Of a stretch of 64,000 nt of DNA, positions 1-11,593 are shown piece by piece. Within the stretch, counting starts at the first letter, position 1. Each line of letters opens with the position of its first letter. This DNA is from Methylocystis sp. ATCC 49242 (GTDB lineage Bacteria; Pseudomonadota; Alphaproteobacteria; Rhizobiales; Beijerinckiaceae): NCBI RefSeq assembly GCF_000188155.2, contig NZ_KE124774.1, positions 718,736-782,735 of the forward strand, read 5' to 3'. The position numbers were made by a program, and so were the translations under genes. The notes below the pieces were generated by a model. That model was not told the DNA's origin. It did no database searches and was given only the letters and a program-made list of their open reading frames with translations.

Positions 1-965
1 AGCGCCGTCGACAGATAGCGCTCGGCGAAGGACGGAATGATCAGAACGATATTTTTTCCTTCCGCCTCGGGCCGCGCCGCGATCTCGAGCGCCGCCGCGA
101 CCGCCGCGCCGGACGAAATGCCGACCGGAATGCCTTCGATTCTCGCGAGAAGGCGGGCCGTGTCGAACGCTGTCTGATTCCCGATTGTCACGATTTCGTC
201 GATCACGCCGCGGTCCAGCACGGGCGGCACGAAGCCCGCGCCGATGCCCTGAATCTTGTGCGGTCCCGGCGGACGCCCGGACAGCACCGCAGAATCTTCC
301 GGCTCGACCGCGACGACGCGCAGGCCCGGCTTGCGCTGTTTCAGCACCTGGCCAACGCCCGTGATGGTGCCGCCGGTGCCGACGCCCGAGACGAAATAAT
401 CGACCTTGCCCTCGGTGTCGTTCCAGATTTCCTCGGCCGTGGTCAGGCGGTGGATTTCCGGATTGGCGGGGTTCTCGAATTGCTGTGGAATGATCGCGCC
501 GGGAGTCTCGCCGGCAAGTTCGGACGCCTTTGCCAAGGCGCCCTTCATGCCTTGAGAGGCGGGGGTCAGGACCAGTTCGGCGCCCAGAAGCGCCAGCATC
601 TTGCGGCGCTCGATGGACATGGATTCGGGCATGACCAGAATCAGCCGGTAGCCCCGCGCCGCCGCGACAAAGGCCAGCGCGATGCCGGTATTGCCGGAAG
701 TGGGTTCAATCAGCACCGTCTTGCCGGGCGCAATCTTGCCGCTCTTTTCGAGCGACTCGATCATGCTGACGCCGATGCGGTCCTTGACGCTGGAAATCGG
801 ATTGAAGAATTCGAGCTTGGCGAGGAGATTGGCCTTGACGCCTTTCTCTTTCGCCAGCCGGTCGAGCCGGACAATCGGCGTGTCGCCAATGGTCTGGGTA
901 ATGGAGTTATATATGCGGCCGCGCCCGGGTTTGGCGGGCGGCGTGAAACTGGTCTCGTTCGACAT
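1..965 (-). CDS. cysK: cysteine synthase A (O-acetylserine sulfhydrylase), 3' end outside window
   Basis: PLP enzyme that makes L-cysteine from O-acetylserine and sulfide in the cytoplasm. About 321 codons are visible and no stop is reached, so only the last few residues are missing for a family of about 325. The protein opens MSNETSF. It shows the PLP-lysine region (SSVKDRIG, about residue 45), the substrate loop PTSGNTGI, the phosphate-binding GTGGTITG and the C-terminal SSGAAVAAA. The ATG at 965 is preceded by a GGAGGAG ribosome site. The next gene upstream, same strand, is a TauE/SafE permease, and a divergent Rrf2 regulator follows, so this looks like a sulfur-assimilation locus. Family assignment is firm; CysK rather than CysM is from overall motif likeness. 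Confidence 0.95.
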   Translation of the reverse strand, partial: MSNETSFTPPAKPGRGRIYNSITQTIGDTPIVRLDRLAKEKGVKANLLAKLEFFNPISSVKDRIGVSMIESLEKSGKIAPGKTVLIEPTSGNTGIALAFVAAARGYRLILVMPESMSIERRKMLALLGAELVLTPASQGMKGALAKASELAGETPGAIIPQQFENPANPEIHRLTTAEEIWNDTEGKVDYFVSGVGTGGTITGVGQVLKQRKPGLRVVAVEPEDSAVLSGRPPGPHKIQGIGAGFVPPVLDRGVIDEIVTIGNQTAFDTARLLARIEGIPVGISSGAAVAAALEIAARPEAEGKNIVLIIPSFAERYLSTA

Positions 966-991
966 GAGTCGCTCCTCCGGCTTGCGCCGTC

Positions 992-1795
992 TTATATCGA
1001 CAGTTTGAGTCCGACCACAGCCATCATGGTCGCAAGCACGGGGCGCAGGAAGCGGTCGGGAACTCTTGCAGCCAGATGGCTGCCGATGGCGATGCCCGGC
1101 AGAGATCCGATCAGCAGCGAAAACAGCAAAAGCCAGTTGACGCCGCCCATCATCCAGTGGCCGAAGCCAGCGACAAGCGTCAGCGGCACGGCATGGGCAA
1201 TGTCCGATCCCACCAACCGGACGGTCTGCACGCGCGGATAGAGCGCCAGGAGCACCGTCATGCCCAGCGCGCCGGCGCCGACGGACGAGATCGAGACGAT
1301 GACGCCGAGAAAGGCGCCAAGAGCGATGGTCAGCCAGCAGGTCTGGAGATCGCTGAGCCCGTCGGTGTGGCGGGCGATGTGATCGAGAATCCAGCGGCGG
1401 AACAGGATCGCGACGGCCGTCAGCAGAAGGGCGAAGCCGAGCGCCGAGGTGATGAGGCCGTTGGCGGCGTGGCCGGCGCTCTTGCCCATCCAGGCGAGAG
1501 TGAGCAGCGTGACGATCGTCGCGGGAATGCTGCCATAGGCGAGACGCCGCGTGATGCGCCAGTCGACCGTGCCGTTCAGGGCGTGAACGAGCGTGCCGTT
1601 GCTCTTGGTGATCGCCGCATAAAGGAGATCAGTGCCGACGGCGGTGGCCGGCGCGATGCCGAAGAAGAGCATCAGGATCGGGGTCATCAGAGCCCCGCCG
1701 CCGACGCCTGTGAAACCCACCAGGGCCCCGACGACAAATCCCGAAAGAGAATAGAGGGGATTGAAGGTGTGCAGCGCATCGAAAATTGAGGTCAT
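992..1795 (-). CDS. TauE/SafE-family sulfite/anion exporter, integral membrane
   Basis: A 267-residue hydrophobic protein with two similar halves of about four membrane spans each, the TauE/SafE (DUF81) layout. The first half has the typical Gly-rich [13 protein letters not shown] at about residues 24-36, and the second has the repeat-like [12 protein letters not shown]. Members move sulfite, sulfoacetate or other small organosulfur anions across the inner membrane; the substrate cannot be read here. It lies 26 bp upstream of cysK on the same strand, so the two are probably co-transcribed, which favours a sulfur role. The start ATG at 1795 was chosen because it gives a normal N-terminus. The open frame continues upstream to 2245 but that part is the complement of the Rrf2 gene. 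Confidence 0.88.
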   Translation of the reverse strand: MTSIFDALHTFNPLYSLSGFVVGALVGFTGVGGGALMTPILMLFFGIAPATAVGTDLLYAAITKSNGTLVHALNGTVDWRITRRLAYGSIPATIVTLLTLAWMGKSAGHAANGLITSALGFALLLTAVAILFRRWILDHIARHTDGLSDLQTCWLTIALGAFLGVIVSISSVGAGALGMTVLLALYPRVQTVRLVGSDIAHAVPLTLVAGFGHWMMGGVNWLLLFSLLIGSLPGIAIGSHLAARVPDRFLRPVLATMMAVVGLKLSI

Positions 1796-1883
1796 GTGCT
1801 GAACTCCATCCGTGCCCGTATCCAGATCAGCGCCGCAACGCGACGAGGCGCGCTCTTTAAACGCCATCCGATAATCACCAAGT

Positions 1884-1895
1884 CTATTAAAATAG
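1884..1895. promoter_or_regulatory. short AT-rich palindrome between TauE/cysK and the Rrf2 gene (candidate operator)
   Basis: The 12-base sequence ctattaaaatag has perfect 5-base arms around a 2-base centre. It lies in an otherwise GC-rich 300-bp divergent intergenic region, about 90 bp before the permease start. Its position suits an operator or the -10 region of the permease-cysK promoter. Binding by the neighbouring Rrf2 protein is an inference; I know of no exact consensus to match it to. Confidence 0.35.
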
Positions 1896-2096
1896 TCAAC
1901 TACCCAGGGCTGGCGATGTCCCCGGCCGCCGCCCGCCGGGCGGATCCAGGCGGGAGGCGGCCGCTCGATCCTGTGGAAAAACCGCCCTATCTGAGTTAAT
2001 CGAACATGCCAATGGAGTTGATGGATTAGGTTCTCGTAGCCGAATCGACGAAATTCTCCTCCTGCGCGCCCGACTTTTCGGAAGGTTCTCGAGCGG

Positions 2097-2570
2097 ATGC
2101 TCACCAAGAAAGCCAAATACGGCCTGAAAGCGATGGTGCATCTTGCGGGCGTCGAGCCCGGGCAGACGGCGCTCGTCGCCGACATCGCCACAGCCAACCA
2201 GATCCCCAAGAAATTCCTCGATGCGATTCTCGGGGAACTGCGCAACGCCGGTTTCGTTCATTCCAAGAAAGGCAAGGGCGGGGGCTACATGCTGGCGCGC
2301 CTGCCCTCTGAAATCAGCGTCGGCAATCTCGTGCGGGCGCTTGATGGCCCCCTTGCGCCGATCCAATGCGCGAGCAAGACGATTTACCGCCGTTGCGACG
2401 ACTGCGTCGACGAGAAGCATTGCTCGGTGCGCCTCGTCATGATGGAGGCGCGCGACGCCATCGCCAAGGTGCTCGACAACACCTCACTCGAACGGATGCG
2501 CCTGCTCGGTCAGGCCGGTCAGGCGATCGTGCTCGCGGGCGATGGACATGGCGTGACCGCGAACCTATAA
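2097..2570 (+). CDS. Rrf2-family transcriptional regulator with a cysteine cluster
   Basis: A 157-residue winged-helix regulator. The N-terminal helix-turn-helix starts MLTKKAKYGLKAMVHLA, followed by the recognition segment IPKKFLDAILGELRNAG and the wing KKGKGGGYMLAR, all typical of Rrf2 proteins (IscR, NsrR, CymR, RirA). It carries cysteines at residues 91, 100, 103 and 109. IscR and NsrR ligate Fe-S clusters with three cysteines in this region, whereas the cysteine regulator CymR has none, so a redox or Fe-S sensing mode is possible. It is divergent from the TauE-cysK pair, which suggests control of sulfur uptake and cysteine synthesis. The target is inferred from position only. Confidence 0.9.
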   Translation: MLTKKAKYGLKAMVHLAGVEPGQTALVADIATANQIPKKFLDAILGELRNAGFVHSKKGKGGGYMLARLPSEISVGNLVRALDGPLAPIQCASKTIYRRCDDCVDEKHCSVRLVMMEARDAIAKVLDNTSLERMRLLGQAGQAIVLAGDGHGVTANL

Positions 2571-2635
2571 AGCGCCGGCCGGCTCTTGCGCCGGAGAATT
2601 CCCGAAAAGAAGGCCGGCGCGACGCCGGAAAGCGA

Positions 2636-3352
2636 ATGTCCGAAGCAGCGGTGGCGCCGGCGCGGCGCGAGGCGGAGCAGGGGGTAGCGACGGCGGAGTT
2701 GCGCCGCACGATGGTCGATCGGCAGCTGCGCCCCTACGACGTGACCGACGTTCCGCTCATCGAGCAATTCCTTGCCGTCCCGCGCGAATTGTTCCTGCCC
2801 GAGAGCCAGTCTGCGCTGGCCTACTCCGACCTCGCCGTGACGGTGAAGGGCGCGGGCGGCCGCAAGCGCAGCCTTTTGCCGCCGCTGGTGCTCGCCCGCC
2901 TGCTTCAGGGCGCTGCGCCCCGGCCGGGCGAGAAGGCGCTCGACATCGGCGGCGCCGGCTATTCCGCGGCGATTCTGTCCGGCCTCGTCGGCGAGGTGGT
3001 GGCGCTCGAGAGCGATCCGGAACTTGCCGCCCGCGCCCGCGCCGGCCTTTCGGCGCTCGGCGCCGGCAATGTTCGGGTTGAGACCAGCCCGCTCGAAAAA
3101 GGCGTTCCGGCGGCGGGGCCTTTCGATATGATATTCGTCCACGGACGGGTCGAAAGCGGTCTCGACGCGCTCTTCGCTCAGTTGACGCCGAACGGCCGCC
3201 TGCTCGCGATCGTGACGCCTGAGCCGGGCGCCGGCCAGCAGATCGTTCGATTCGAGCGGCAGGACGGGCGCGCCGCCGGCCAGCTCCCGCTCCTCAGCGC
3301 CAATGCGCCAGTCCTCGAAGGTTTCGAAAAGGCGCCGGCTTTCGCATTCTGA
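2636..3352 (+). CDS. protein-L-isoaspartate methyltransferase-like protein (TolC-linked paralogue)
   Basis: A 238-residue SAM-methyltransferase-like protein related to Pcm. It has TAELRRTMVDRQLRPYDVTD, the RELFLPE segment, a degenerate SAM motif I (ALDIGGAGYSAAIL, about residue 100) and VVALESDPELA for motif II. The isoaspartyl-recognition stretch of true Pcm enzymes (GHGQTISQP type) is absent; KGAGGRKRSLLPPLVLA stands in its place. Such paralogues commonly sit before a tolC gene in alphaproteobacteria, as here, with tolC 127 bp downstream. Activity on isoaspartate is doubtful. The ATG at 2636 removes an upstream extension that overlaps the Rrf2 gene. Confidence 0.82.
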   Translation: MSEAAVAPARREAEQGVATAELRRTMVDRQLRPYDVTDVPLIEQFLAVPRELFLPESQSALAYSDLAVTVKGAGGRKRSLLPPLVLARLLQGAAPRPGEKALDIGGAGYSAAILSGLVGEVVALESDPELAARARAGLSALGAGNVRVETSPLEKGVPAAGPFDMIFVHGRVESGLDALFAQLTPNGRLLAIVTPEPGAGQQIVRFERQDGRAAGQLPLLSANAPVLEGFEKAPAFAF

Positions 3353-3479
3353 CGCCGCCTTTTCGCCAAATCGCGTTCCTAGCGTTCTGTATCTGCGTGA
3401 TCGTTTCGATTCGCCGTTCCGTGCGGCGTTCGAGTTTTCGTGCGACGCCTCGCGTCGGAACGACGGAGGGACATCGGAT

Positions 3480-4934
3480 ATGGACTGGGCGGCCTCGAGG
3501 CGGCGTGCGGCCGGTCTTTTGTCCACGACTCGCATTTTCGCTCTCGCGCTCGCCTTTTCGGGCGCGAGCATTTGTCCTGCGTTTGCGGAGAGCCTTCTTT
3601 CCGCTCTGGCGCGGGCCTATGACGGCAATCCGGATCTGAATCAGAGCCGCGCCAGCGTCCGGGTGCGGGACGAGGACGCGCCCAAGGCGCTCGCGGGGCT
3701 TCGGCCGAAAGCCAGCATCACCGCCTCGGCGGGGCCGCAGCATGCGCGGATCAAGATCCCCTTCGGCGCCGACAATCAGCAGGCGGGGGCCTCCGGCGGC
3801 GGCAATTTCAGCGACGTCTACACCGGCTATCCGCGCGGCGCGACGCTGAACGTCTCGCAGACCGTGTTCGACGGCGGCCGCACGGAAAATTCGGTGCGGC
3901 AGGCGGAGTCCGGCGTCTTCTCCGCGCGCGCGACAATGCGGCTCACCGAGCAGGCGATCCTTCAGAACGGCGCCACGGCATACATGAATGTGCTGCGCGA
4001 CACGGCGGTTCTGGCGCTGCGCAAGAGCAATATCGCGGTGCTCGAGGAGCAGCTGAAGCAGACCCGCGACCGCTTCCAGGTGGGGGAGGTCACGCGCACC
4101 GACGTGGCGCAGGCGGAGGCTTCGCTCGCGCAGGCGCGTTCGGAGTTTTACGGGGCGCAGGCGCTGCTGAAGACGAGCGTCGCCAATTATCGCCAGATCA
4201 TCGGCAATGAGCCGAAGAATCTGGAGCCCGGCCGCTCGCTGGAGCCGCTGCTGCCGAAGTCGCTCAACGACGCCATCACGATTGCGCTCGCCGAACATCC
4301 GGGCGTGGCGGCGGCGCTGCATCAGGTGGATGTGGCGGAGCTCGCGGTGAAGGTGGCGGAGGGGGCGCTGGCGCCGTCGCTGTCGGTGAACGCGCAGCTG
4401 TCGAACCAGTATGATTCGTTTCTTGGCCTGCCGGGATCGCGGCAGTTCTCGGCCGCGGCGAGCGGGCAATTGAACATCCCGCTCTATCAGGGCGGGGCCG
4501 AATACGCCTCGATCCGTCAGGCGAAGGAGCAGCTGGGCCAGGCGCGGCTCAACGCCGATCTGCAGCGCGACAGCGTGCGGGCGAGCGTGGTGTCGAGCTA
4601 TGGCCTGCTGGAGACGGCGAAGGCGTCGATCATCTCGGGACAGGCGGCGGTGAAGGCGGCGGAGACGGCGCTCGCCGGCGTGCGCGAGGAGGCGAAGGTC
4701 GGGCAGCGGACGACGCTCGACGTGCTGAACGCGCAGCAGGCGTTGCTGAACGCGCGGGTGCAGCTGGTGACGTCGCAGCGCGACCGGGTGGTGGCGTCCT
4801 ATGCGGCGCTGGGCGCGATCGGCAGATTGTCGGCGCGCGAGCTCAATCTCAATGTCGCGCTCTACGACCCCGGAGTCCATTTCGAGCAGGTCAAGACAAA
4901 ATGGTTCGGAACCCAGACCCCGGACGGGCGGTAG
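3480..4934 (+). CDS. tolC: TolC-family outer-membrane efflux protein
   Basis: A 484-residue outer-membrane channel for type I secretion and RND/ABC efflux. A signal peptide covers about residues 1-37 and ends near CPAFAES. Two OEP repeats follow: the first has ALARAYDGNPDLNQSRASVR, and the second has ALAEHPGVAAALHQVDVAEL and the coiled-coil ending VGQRTTLDVLNAQQALLNAR. Gene order PCMT-like, tolC, popZ is common in Rhizobiales. The ATG at 3480 was picked because it is followed at once by a signal peptide; the open frame before it is not signal-like. Which inner-membrane pump it serves cannot be seen. Confidence 0.92.
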   Translation: MDWAASRRRAAGLLSTTRIFALALAFSGASICPAFAESLLSALARAYDGNPDLNQSRASVRVRDEDAPKALAGLRPKASITASAGPQHARIKIPFGADNQQAGASGGGNFSDVYTGYPRGATLNVSQTVFDGGRTENSVRQAESGVFSARATMRLTEQAILQNGATAYMNVLRDTAVLALRKSNIAVLEEQLKQTRDRFQVGEVTRTDVAQAEASLAQARSEFYGAQALLKTSVANYRQIIGNEPKNLEPGRSLEPLLPKSLNDAITIALAEHPGVAAALHQVDVAELAVKVAEGALAPSLSVNAQLSNQYDSFLGLPGSRQFSAAASGQLNIPLYQGGAEYASIRQAKEQLGQARLNADLQRDSVRASVVSSYGLLETAKASIISGQAAVKAAETALAGVREEAKVGQRTTLDVLNAQQALLNARVQLVTSQRDRVVASYAALGAIGRLSARELNLNVALYDPGVHFEQVKTKWFGTQTPDGR

Positions 4935-5072
4935 CCGTATTCGATGGATGACATCGACCTGCGAAAGGTGTGGAATTCGGCTTGGGCGAGTTGATTCGCA
5001 TCAGATGCGCGGTCACACATGAGGCGTTAGCCAGGACATGACCGTCGGCGCAAACCAGAAGAAGACCAATCC

Positions 5073-5783
5073 ATGAGCGCAGCGAACGCTACTGCACCTT
5101 CTCCCTCTCTCGAAGAAGAGATGCGCGCGCACGAGCCCTCCATGGAGGAAATCCTCGCGTCGATTCGTCGGATCATCGCCGACGACGACAGCCTGCCGGG
5201 AGTGCGTCGCGAGAGGGAAAGCCCGCGCCGCGTCCGCGAGCCTGAAGAAGCTGCGCCGGCCGTCGAGCCGCCGTCGGCCCAGAGCGCCTATCCCGCTCCG
5301 GCGCTCGATCGGCGTGAGGCGCAGGTCGCCACGCCCGTCGCGGAGCCCCACGCCGAGGAGGCGGCGGCGATCGAGGAGCCCGTCGAACGCGAGGCCACGC
5401 CCGTCGCCGAGATTCGTCAGCTGCGGGTCAATCGCGTGACGGAGGAGGCGCCCGTCGCCGACTACGACGCTGCCGAGCCGGAAGAAGACTACGACAATTC
5501 GCCCGAGGTCGGGGAGACTTACGCGCGGTCGGCTGACGAGACCTACGTCGTCGCGGAGAATGACGCGCCGCTCATGTCGCCCGACGCAGCCTCGTCGATC
5601 GCGTCGCATTTTCAGGCGCTGGCGGCGAGCATGGTCATCAATGACAGCGGGCTTCTGCACAAATATGCGCAGGAAATGCTTCGGCCGATGCTCAAGCAAT
5701 GGCTCGACGACAATCTGCCTGTGATTGTCGAACGTCTCGTCCGCGCCGAGATCGAGCGGGTTGCGCGCGGCGGTCGCCGCTGA
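5073..5783 (+). CDS. popZ: PopZ-like polar organizing protein (DUF2497)
   Basis: A 236-residue acidic, mostly disordered protein. Its N-terminus has the PopZ signature EPSMEEILASIRRIIADDD (about residues 16-34). The middle is a long Glu/Pro/Ala-rich linker. The C-terminal 55 residues form the oligomerization region, with LLHKYAQEMLRPMLKQWLDD and LVRAEIERVARG. PopZ forms a network at the cell pole that anchors ParB/parS and recruits polar proteins in alphaproteobacteria. The usual next gene, valS, is not here; an ftsB-like gene follows 69 bp later. The family call is strong because both conserved ends are intact. Confidence 0.92.
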   Translation: MSAANATAPSPSLEEEMRAHEPSMEEILASIRRIIADDDSLPGVRRERESPRRVREPEEAAPAVEPPSAQSAYPAPALDRREAQVATPVAEPHAEEAAAIEEPVEREATPVAEIRQLRVNRVTEEAPVADYDAAEPEEDYDNSPEVGETYARSADETYVVAENDAPLMSPDAASSIASHFQALAASMVINDSGLLHKYAQEMLRPMLKQWLDDNLPVIVERLVRAEIERVARGGRR

Positions 5784-5852
5784 TCTCCAGAAATTGCGCG
5801 CTTTCACAGCTCGTTAACGCCGCCTACACCAAGTCGGCGTTATTTTACGACA

Positions 5853-6185
5853 ATGCACCGTTTGCGCGTTCTTCTTCGCTCGCTGGTCCTGCCGTTCACG
5901 CTTTATTGCGTGGCGGGAACTGTGGCCGGCTATTTCGTTTGGCACGGCGTCCACGGCCAGCGCGGCCTGAAGACCGGCGAGGAATATGAGCAGAAGCTCG
6001 CGCAGCTGCGACTCGAACGGGACATTCTGAAACTGCAGCGGATGCAGTGGGAAAGCCGCCTAGCGCTGATCAAGGGCGAGAATATCGACGCCGACATTCT
6101 CGACGAGGAAACCCGCAAGCGGCTGGGGCGCGTTCACCGGAACGAAGTCGTGATTCTGCTGCCCTCCGAGAGCGACAAGCGCTGA
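5853..6185 (+). CDS. ftsB: FtsB/DivIC-like septum formation initiator
   Basis: A 110-residue bitopic membrane protein. It has a short cytoplasmic N-terminus, one membrane span (about residues 10-30), then a charged coiled coil (EEYEQKLAQLRLERDILKLQ) and a small C-terminal part ending in ESDKR. This is the FtsB layout, in which the protein joins FtsL and FtsQ in the divisome and helps activate septal peptidoglycan synthesis. In many Rhizobiales ftsB lies between eno and pdhA; here it follows popZ and the pdh operon is 37 kb away. The start at 5853 (MHRLRV) directly precedes the membrane span. Confidence 0.87.
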   Translation: MHRLRVLLRSLVLPFTLYCVAGTVAGYFVWHGVHGQRGLKTGEEYEQKLAQLRLERDILKLQRMQWESRLALIKGENIDADILDEETRKRLGRVHRNEVVILLPSESDKR

Positions 6186-6191
6186 CAGGTC

Positions 6192-7076
6192 TCACCGCCG
6201 CACGTAGCGCGCGGTCAAGGTCGCCGGGCCGTCGCTCTCCGCAAGCCCGCGAGCGATCAGATCTTCCATATGCGCGAAGACGGTCATCGCCGCCGCGCCG
6301 TGCAGCCGGCGGTCGACGCCCTCGTAAATTCGCGCGACGATCGCAGCGATGGTTTCGTCGCCGGCCTCCAGCCTCTGCAGGATCGCGGCTTCGCGCGCGC
6401 GGCGATGGTGGACAAGGGCGCGCAAGTAGCGTTGCGGGTCGCGCACCGGATCGCCATGGCCGGGCCAATAGATGTCGTCGTCCCGTTCGCGCATCCGCTC
6501 GATCGATTCCATATAGTCGCGCATCGAGCCGTCGGGCGGGGCGATTACCGTCGTCGCCCAGCCCATCACGTGATCGCCGGTGAACAGCGCTTTTTCTTCG
6601 CGCAACGCAAAACAGAGATGGTTCGTCGTGTGGCCGGGGGTCTCGAGCGCCTCGACCGTCACGCCGGCAAGGTCGAGCCGGTCGCCTTCCGCGAGGATCT
6701 CGTCGGGCGCGTAGCCCGTATCATGCGAGGCGTCGAGGCCGGGGCCGGTGACACCGATATCCTCCGGCGGCGAATAGGGCGCGCAGCCGGTAATGATCGC
6801 TCCAGTCGCCTCCTTAAGGGCTCTGGCGGCGGGGGAATGATCGCGATGTGTATGGGTGACGAGCACATGGCGCAGGCGCTCGCCGCGGATCGCTTCGAGC
6901 ATCGCGGCGATGTGTCGGGGATTGGCGGGACCGGGATCGACAATCGCAACGTCGCCTTCGCCGACGATGTAGGCGCATGTCCCCTTGAATGTGAATGGAC
7001 CGGGATTGGGCGCGACGATGCGTCTGACGAGCGGTGCGACTCGTTCTACGTCGGGCTGGGTGCTGGACTGGTGGAT
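6192..7076 (-). CDS. metallo-beta-lactamase-fold hydrolase (start codon uncertain)
   Basis: A roughly 295-residue MBL-fold hydrolase of the glyoxalase II/LACTB2-like group. It has the metal motif THTHRDHSP, later GHTTNHLCF, the FTGDHVMG aspartate/histidine motif and WPGHGDPV. The C-terminal winged-helix-like part (HHRRAREAAILQRLEAGDE) is usual for these proteins. The first standard start is ATG at 6902, but the frame is clearly coding upstream: PLVRRIVAPNPGPFTFKG then TCAYIVGEGDVAIVDPGP. No ATG, GTG or TTG exists in that frame before the stop at 7149-7151. The start given is an ATC at 7076 with AAGG nine bases before it. Substrate unknown; function call firm, start weak. Confidence 0.8.
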   Translation of the reverse strand: MHQSSTQPDVERVAPLVRRIVAPNPGPFTFKGTCAYIVGEGDVAIVDPGPANPRHIAAMLEAIRGERLRHVLVTHTHRDHSPAARALKEATGAIITGCAPYSPPEDIGVTGPGLDASHDTGYAPDEILAEGDRLDLAGVTVEALETPGHTTNHLCFALREEKALFTGDHVMGWATTVIAPPDGSMRDYMESIERMRERDDDIYWPGHGDPVRDPQRYLRALVHHRRAREAAILQRLEAGDETIAAIVARIYEGVDRRLHGAAAMTVFAHMEDLIARGLAESDGPATLTARYVRR

Positions 7077-7191
7077 TTTGTGACGCCTTGCGCAACCGGT
7101 TACGGCGGATGGCTTAGCATAATTTTCAGGACGCGGGGAGAAACGGGTTCAAGGCGAATGGCGTTGCGGCGCCATTCGCCTCGTGTCTCAG

Positions 7192-7686
7192 TTACATCGG
7201 GAAGAAGGCGCCCTGACGGCTGAGCAGTCCTTCCATCATATAGCCGACCCGGCCGTTGTAATGGACCTGGCACCAGTTGGTCTGCCAACCAGCGACGCAT
7301 GTGCCCTTGTTTACGGTCGCGCCGCCCGGCACCGCCATGATGACCTTGTAATTGGTGCCGGGACCCTTGTACATATTGCCCAGCTCGTTCGTCACGACCG
7401 GCGCGACGACCACATTGTTTCTGCCGGAGGCGGCGAGCACGCCGGCGGAGACGAAGCCGGTGACGCCATTATAATTGACTTGGCACCAGTCGCGCCGCCA
7501 GCCGCCATAGCAGTTCATCACCTGGACATCGGCGCCGGCGGGAATGACGGCGATTGCCGGCAATTTCGCATTCGGCCCCGAGCGCATATAGGCGGGGCTG
7601 ATGATGGACTCGGCAAAGGCCGAGGAGGTCAAGGCGCAAGCAAAAAATGTTGTCATCAGACGCAAAGTCGTTTTCGAGGCGTGCAT
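7192..7686 (-). CDS. secreted protein with two bacterial SH3 domains
   Basis: A 164-residue exported protein. A signal peptide spans about residues 1-25 (MHASKTTLRLMTTFFACALT, ending in SSAFAES). Two SH3_3-type repeats follow: one with AYMRSGPNAKLPAIAVIPAG and GGWRRDWCQVNYNGVTGFVS, the second with MYKGPGTNYKVIMAVPGGA and AGWQTNWCQVHYNGRVGYM. Such repeats often bind peptidoglycan or mediate periplasmic contacts; no enzyme domain is present. The ATG at 7686 has a GGGAGAG ribosome site; longer versions would hide the signal peptide. Stands alone between the MBL hydrolase and dnaE2. Confidence 0.85.
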   Translation of the reverse strand: MHASKTTLRLMTTFFACALTSSAFAESIISPAYMRSGPNAKLPAIAVIPAGADVQVMNCYGGWRRDWCQVNYNGVTGFVSAGVLAASGRNNVVVAPVVTNELGNMYKGPGTNYKVIMAVPGGATVNKGTCVAGWQTNWCQVHYNGRVGYMMEGLLSRQGAFFPM

Positions 7687-7812
7687 AAATCTCTCCCTTT
7701 TCGATTTTCGGATTGTGCTTGCGAAACTGCGCAAGGACAACGATTTCATAGCGCAATGGTTCCTTTTTTCTAACGTAAACGTCCAAGGGTCTGCTTGGAC
7801 GTGACTTTTGTT

Positions 7813-11037
<3,225 letters not shown>

Positions 11038-11055
11038 GGGCGGAACGGAATGCTT

Positions 11056-11070
11056 GTTCTCTTATTGTTC
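11056..11070. promoter_or_regulatory. LexA (SOS) box upstream of dnaE2
   Basis: The sequence gttctcttattgttc matches the alphaproteobacterial LexA operator, a direct repeat GTTC-N7-GTTC, exactly. It sits about 20 bp upstream of the dnaE2 start codon, on the promoter side. Established knowledge: in Rhizobiales and Caulobacterales, LexA binds this repeat and controls dnaE2/imuB cassettes. Match and position together make this one of the safest regulatory calls in the window. Confidence 0.85.
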
Positions 11071-11110
11071 CGTTTTTCGCCCCTGCGTCAAGCGGTGTGA
11101 TTCTGAAGGC

Positions 11111-11143
11111 AAAAAGAGGCCCCGTTGGAAAGGACGAGGCCTC
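11111..11143 (-). terminator. intrinsic terminator downstream of the small membrane-protein gene
   Basis: On the minus strand a stem GAGGCC/GGCCTC is followed directly by a run of T (aaaaa at 11111-11115 on the plus strand). It lies about 90 bp past the stop of the 66-residue protein gene and before dnaE2's promoter, so it separates the two units. Confidence 0.65.
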
Positions 11144-11231
11144 AGTTGGCCGGGCGAAGACAGACGCGCCGGCGACAACGATGTAGAGAGCAGATACGCG
11201 CTCGAAAGCTTTACCTGAAAACTTCGACTTC

Positions 11232-11432
11232 TCAGTCGAAGACCGCGCCGAGCGCCACGCCAAGCAAGCCCACCACGACCGCCGTGGGGAAGATGGCGTA
11301 GCCGCCCATCAGAAGCGCGCCGATGGCGCCGCCAATCACCGCGGCGACGGCGCCGCCGACGATTTTTCCGTTGTTGCCTTCTTTCTTTTCCGCCGCGACG
11401 TCGCCGGCGTTCTGCATCGTCTCTTTCGACAT
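11232..11432 (-). CDS. small glycine-rich membrane protein, unknown function
   Basis: A 66-residue protein with a charged N-terminus (MSKETMQNAGDVAAEKKEGN) and two short hydrophobic segments rich in Gly and Ala (VGGAVAAVIGGAIGALLMGG, then VVVGLLGVALGAVF). The GxxxG spacing resembles glycine-zipper membrane proteins. I do not recognise a family. The coding frame is supported by a clean start, a downstream intrinsic terminator and low overlap with other genes. A role in the envelope is only a guess from composition. Confidence 0.6.
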   Translation of the reverse strand: MSKETMQNAGDVAAEKKEGNNGKIVGGAVAAVIGGAIGALLMGGYAIFPTAVVVGLLGVALGAVFD

Positions 11433-11593
11433 GACATTTCCCCGGGAAGCAGACCAAATCGCCGCATCGGAGACATCCGTAGCGTTGTCATGTGAGAGTG
11501 TGATGAGAGTTTCGTGAAAGACGCGTCACGCCGACGTTGTCTATCCTTCACATGAACGCCGGAAGCGACGCGCGCTCCGGCCGCGCTGTCGCC

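Noticed and set aside
3294-4880. Long minus-strand open frame opposite tolC
   Set aside because: Arg/His-rich shadow without motifs; TolC repeats on the plus strand are clear.
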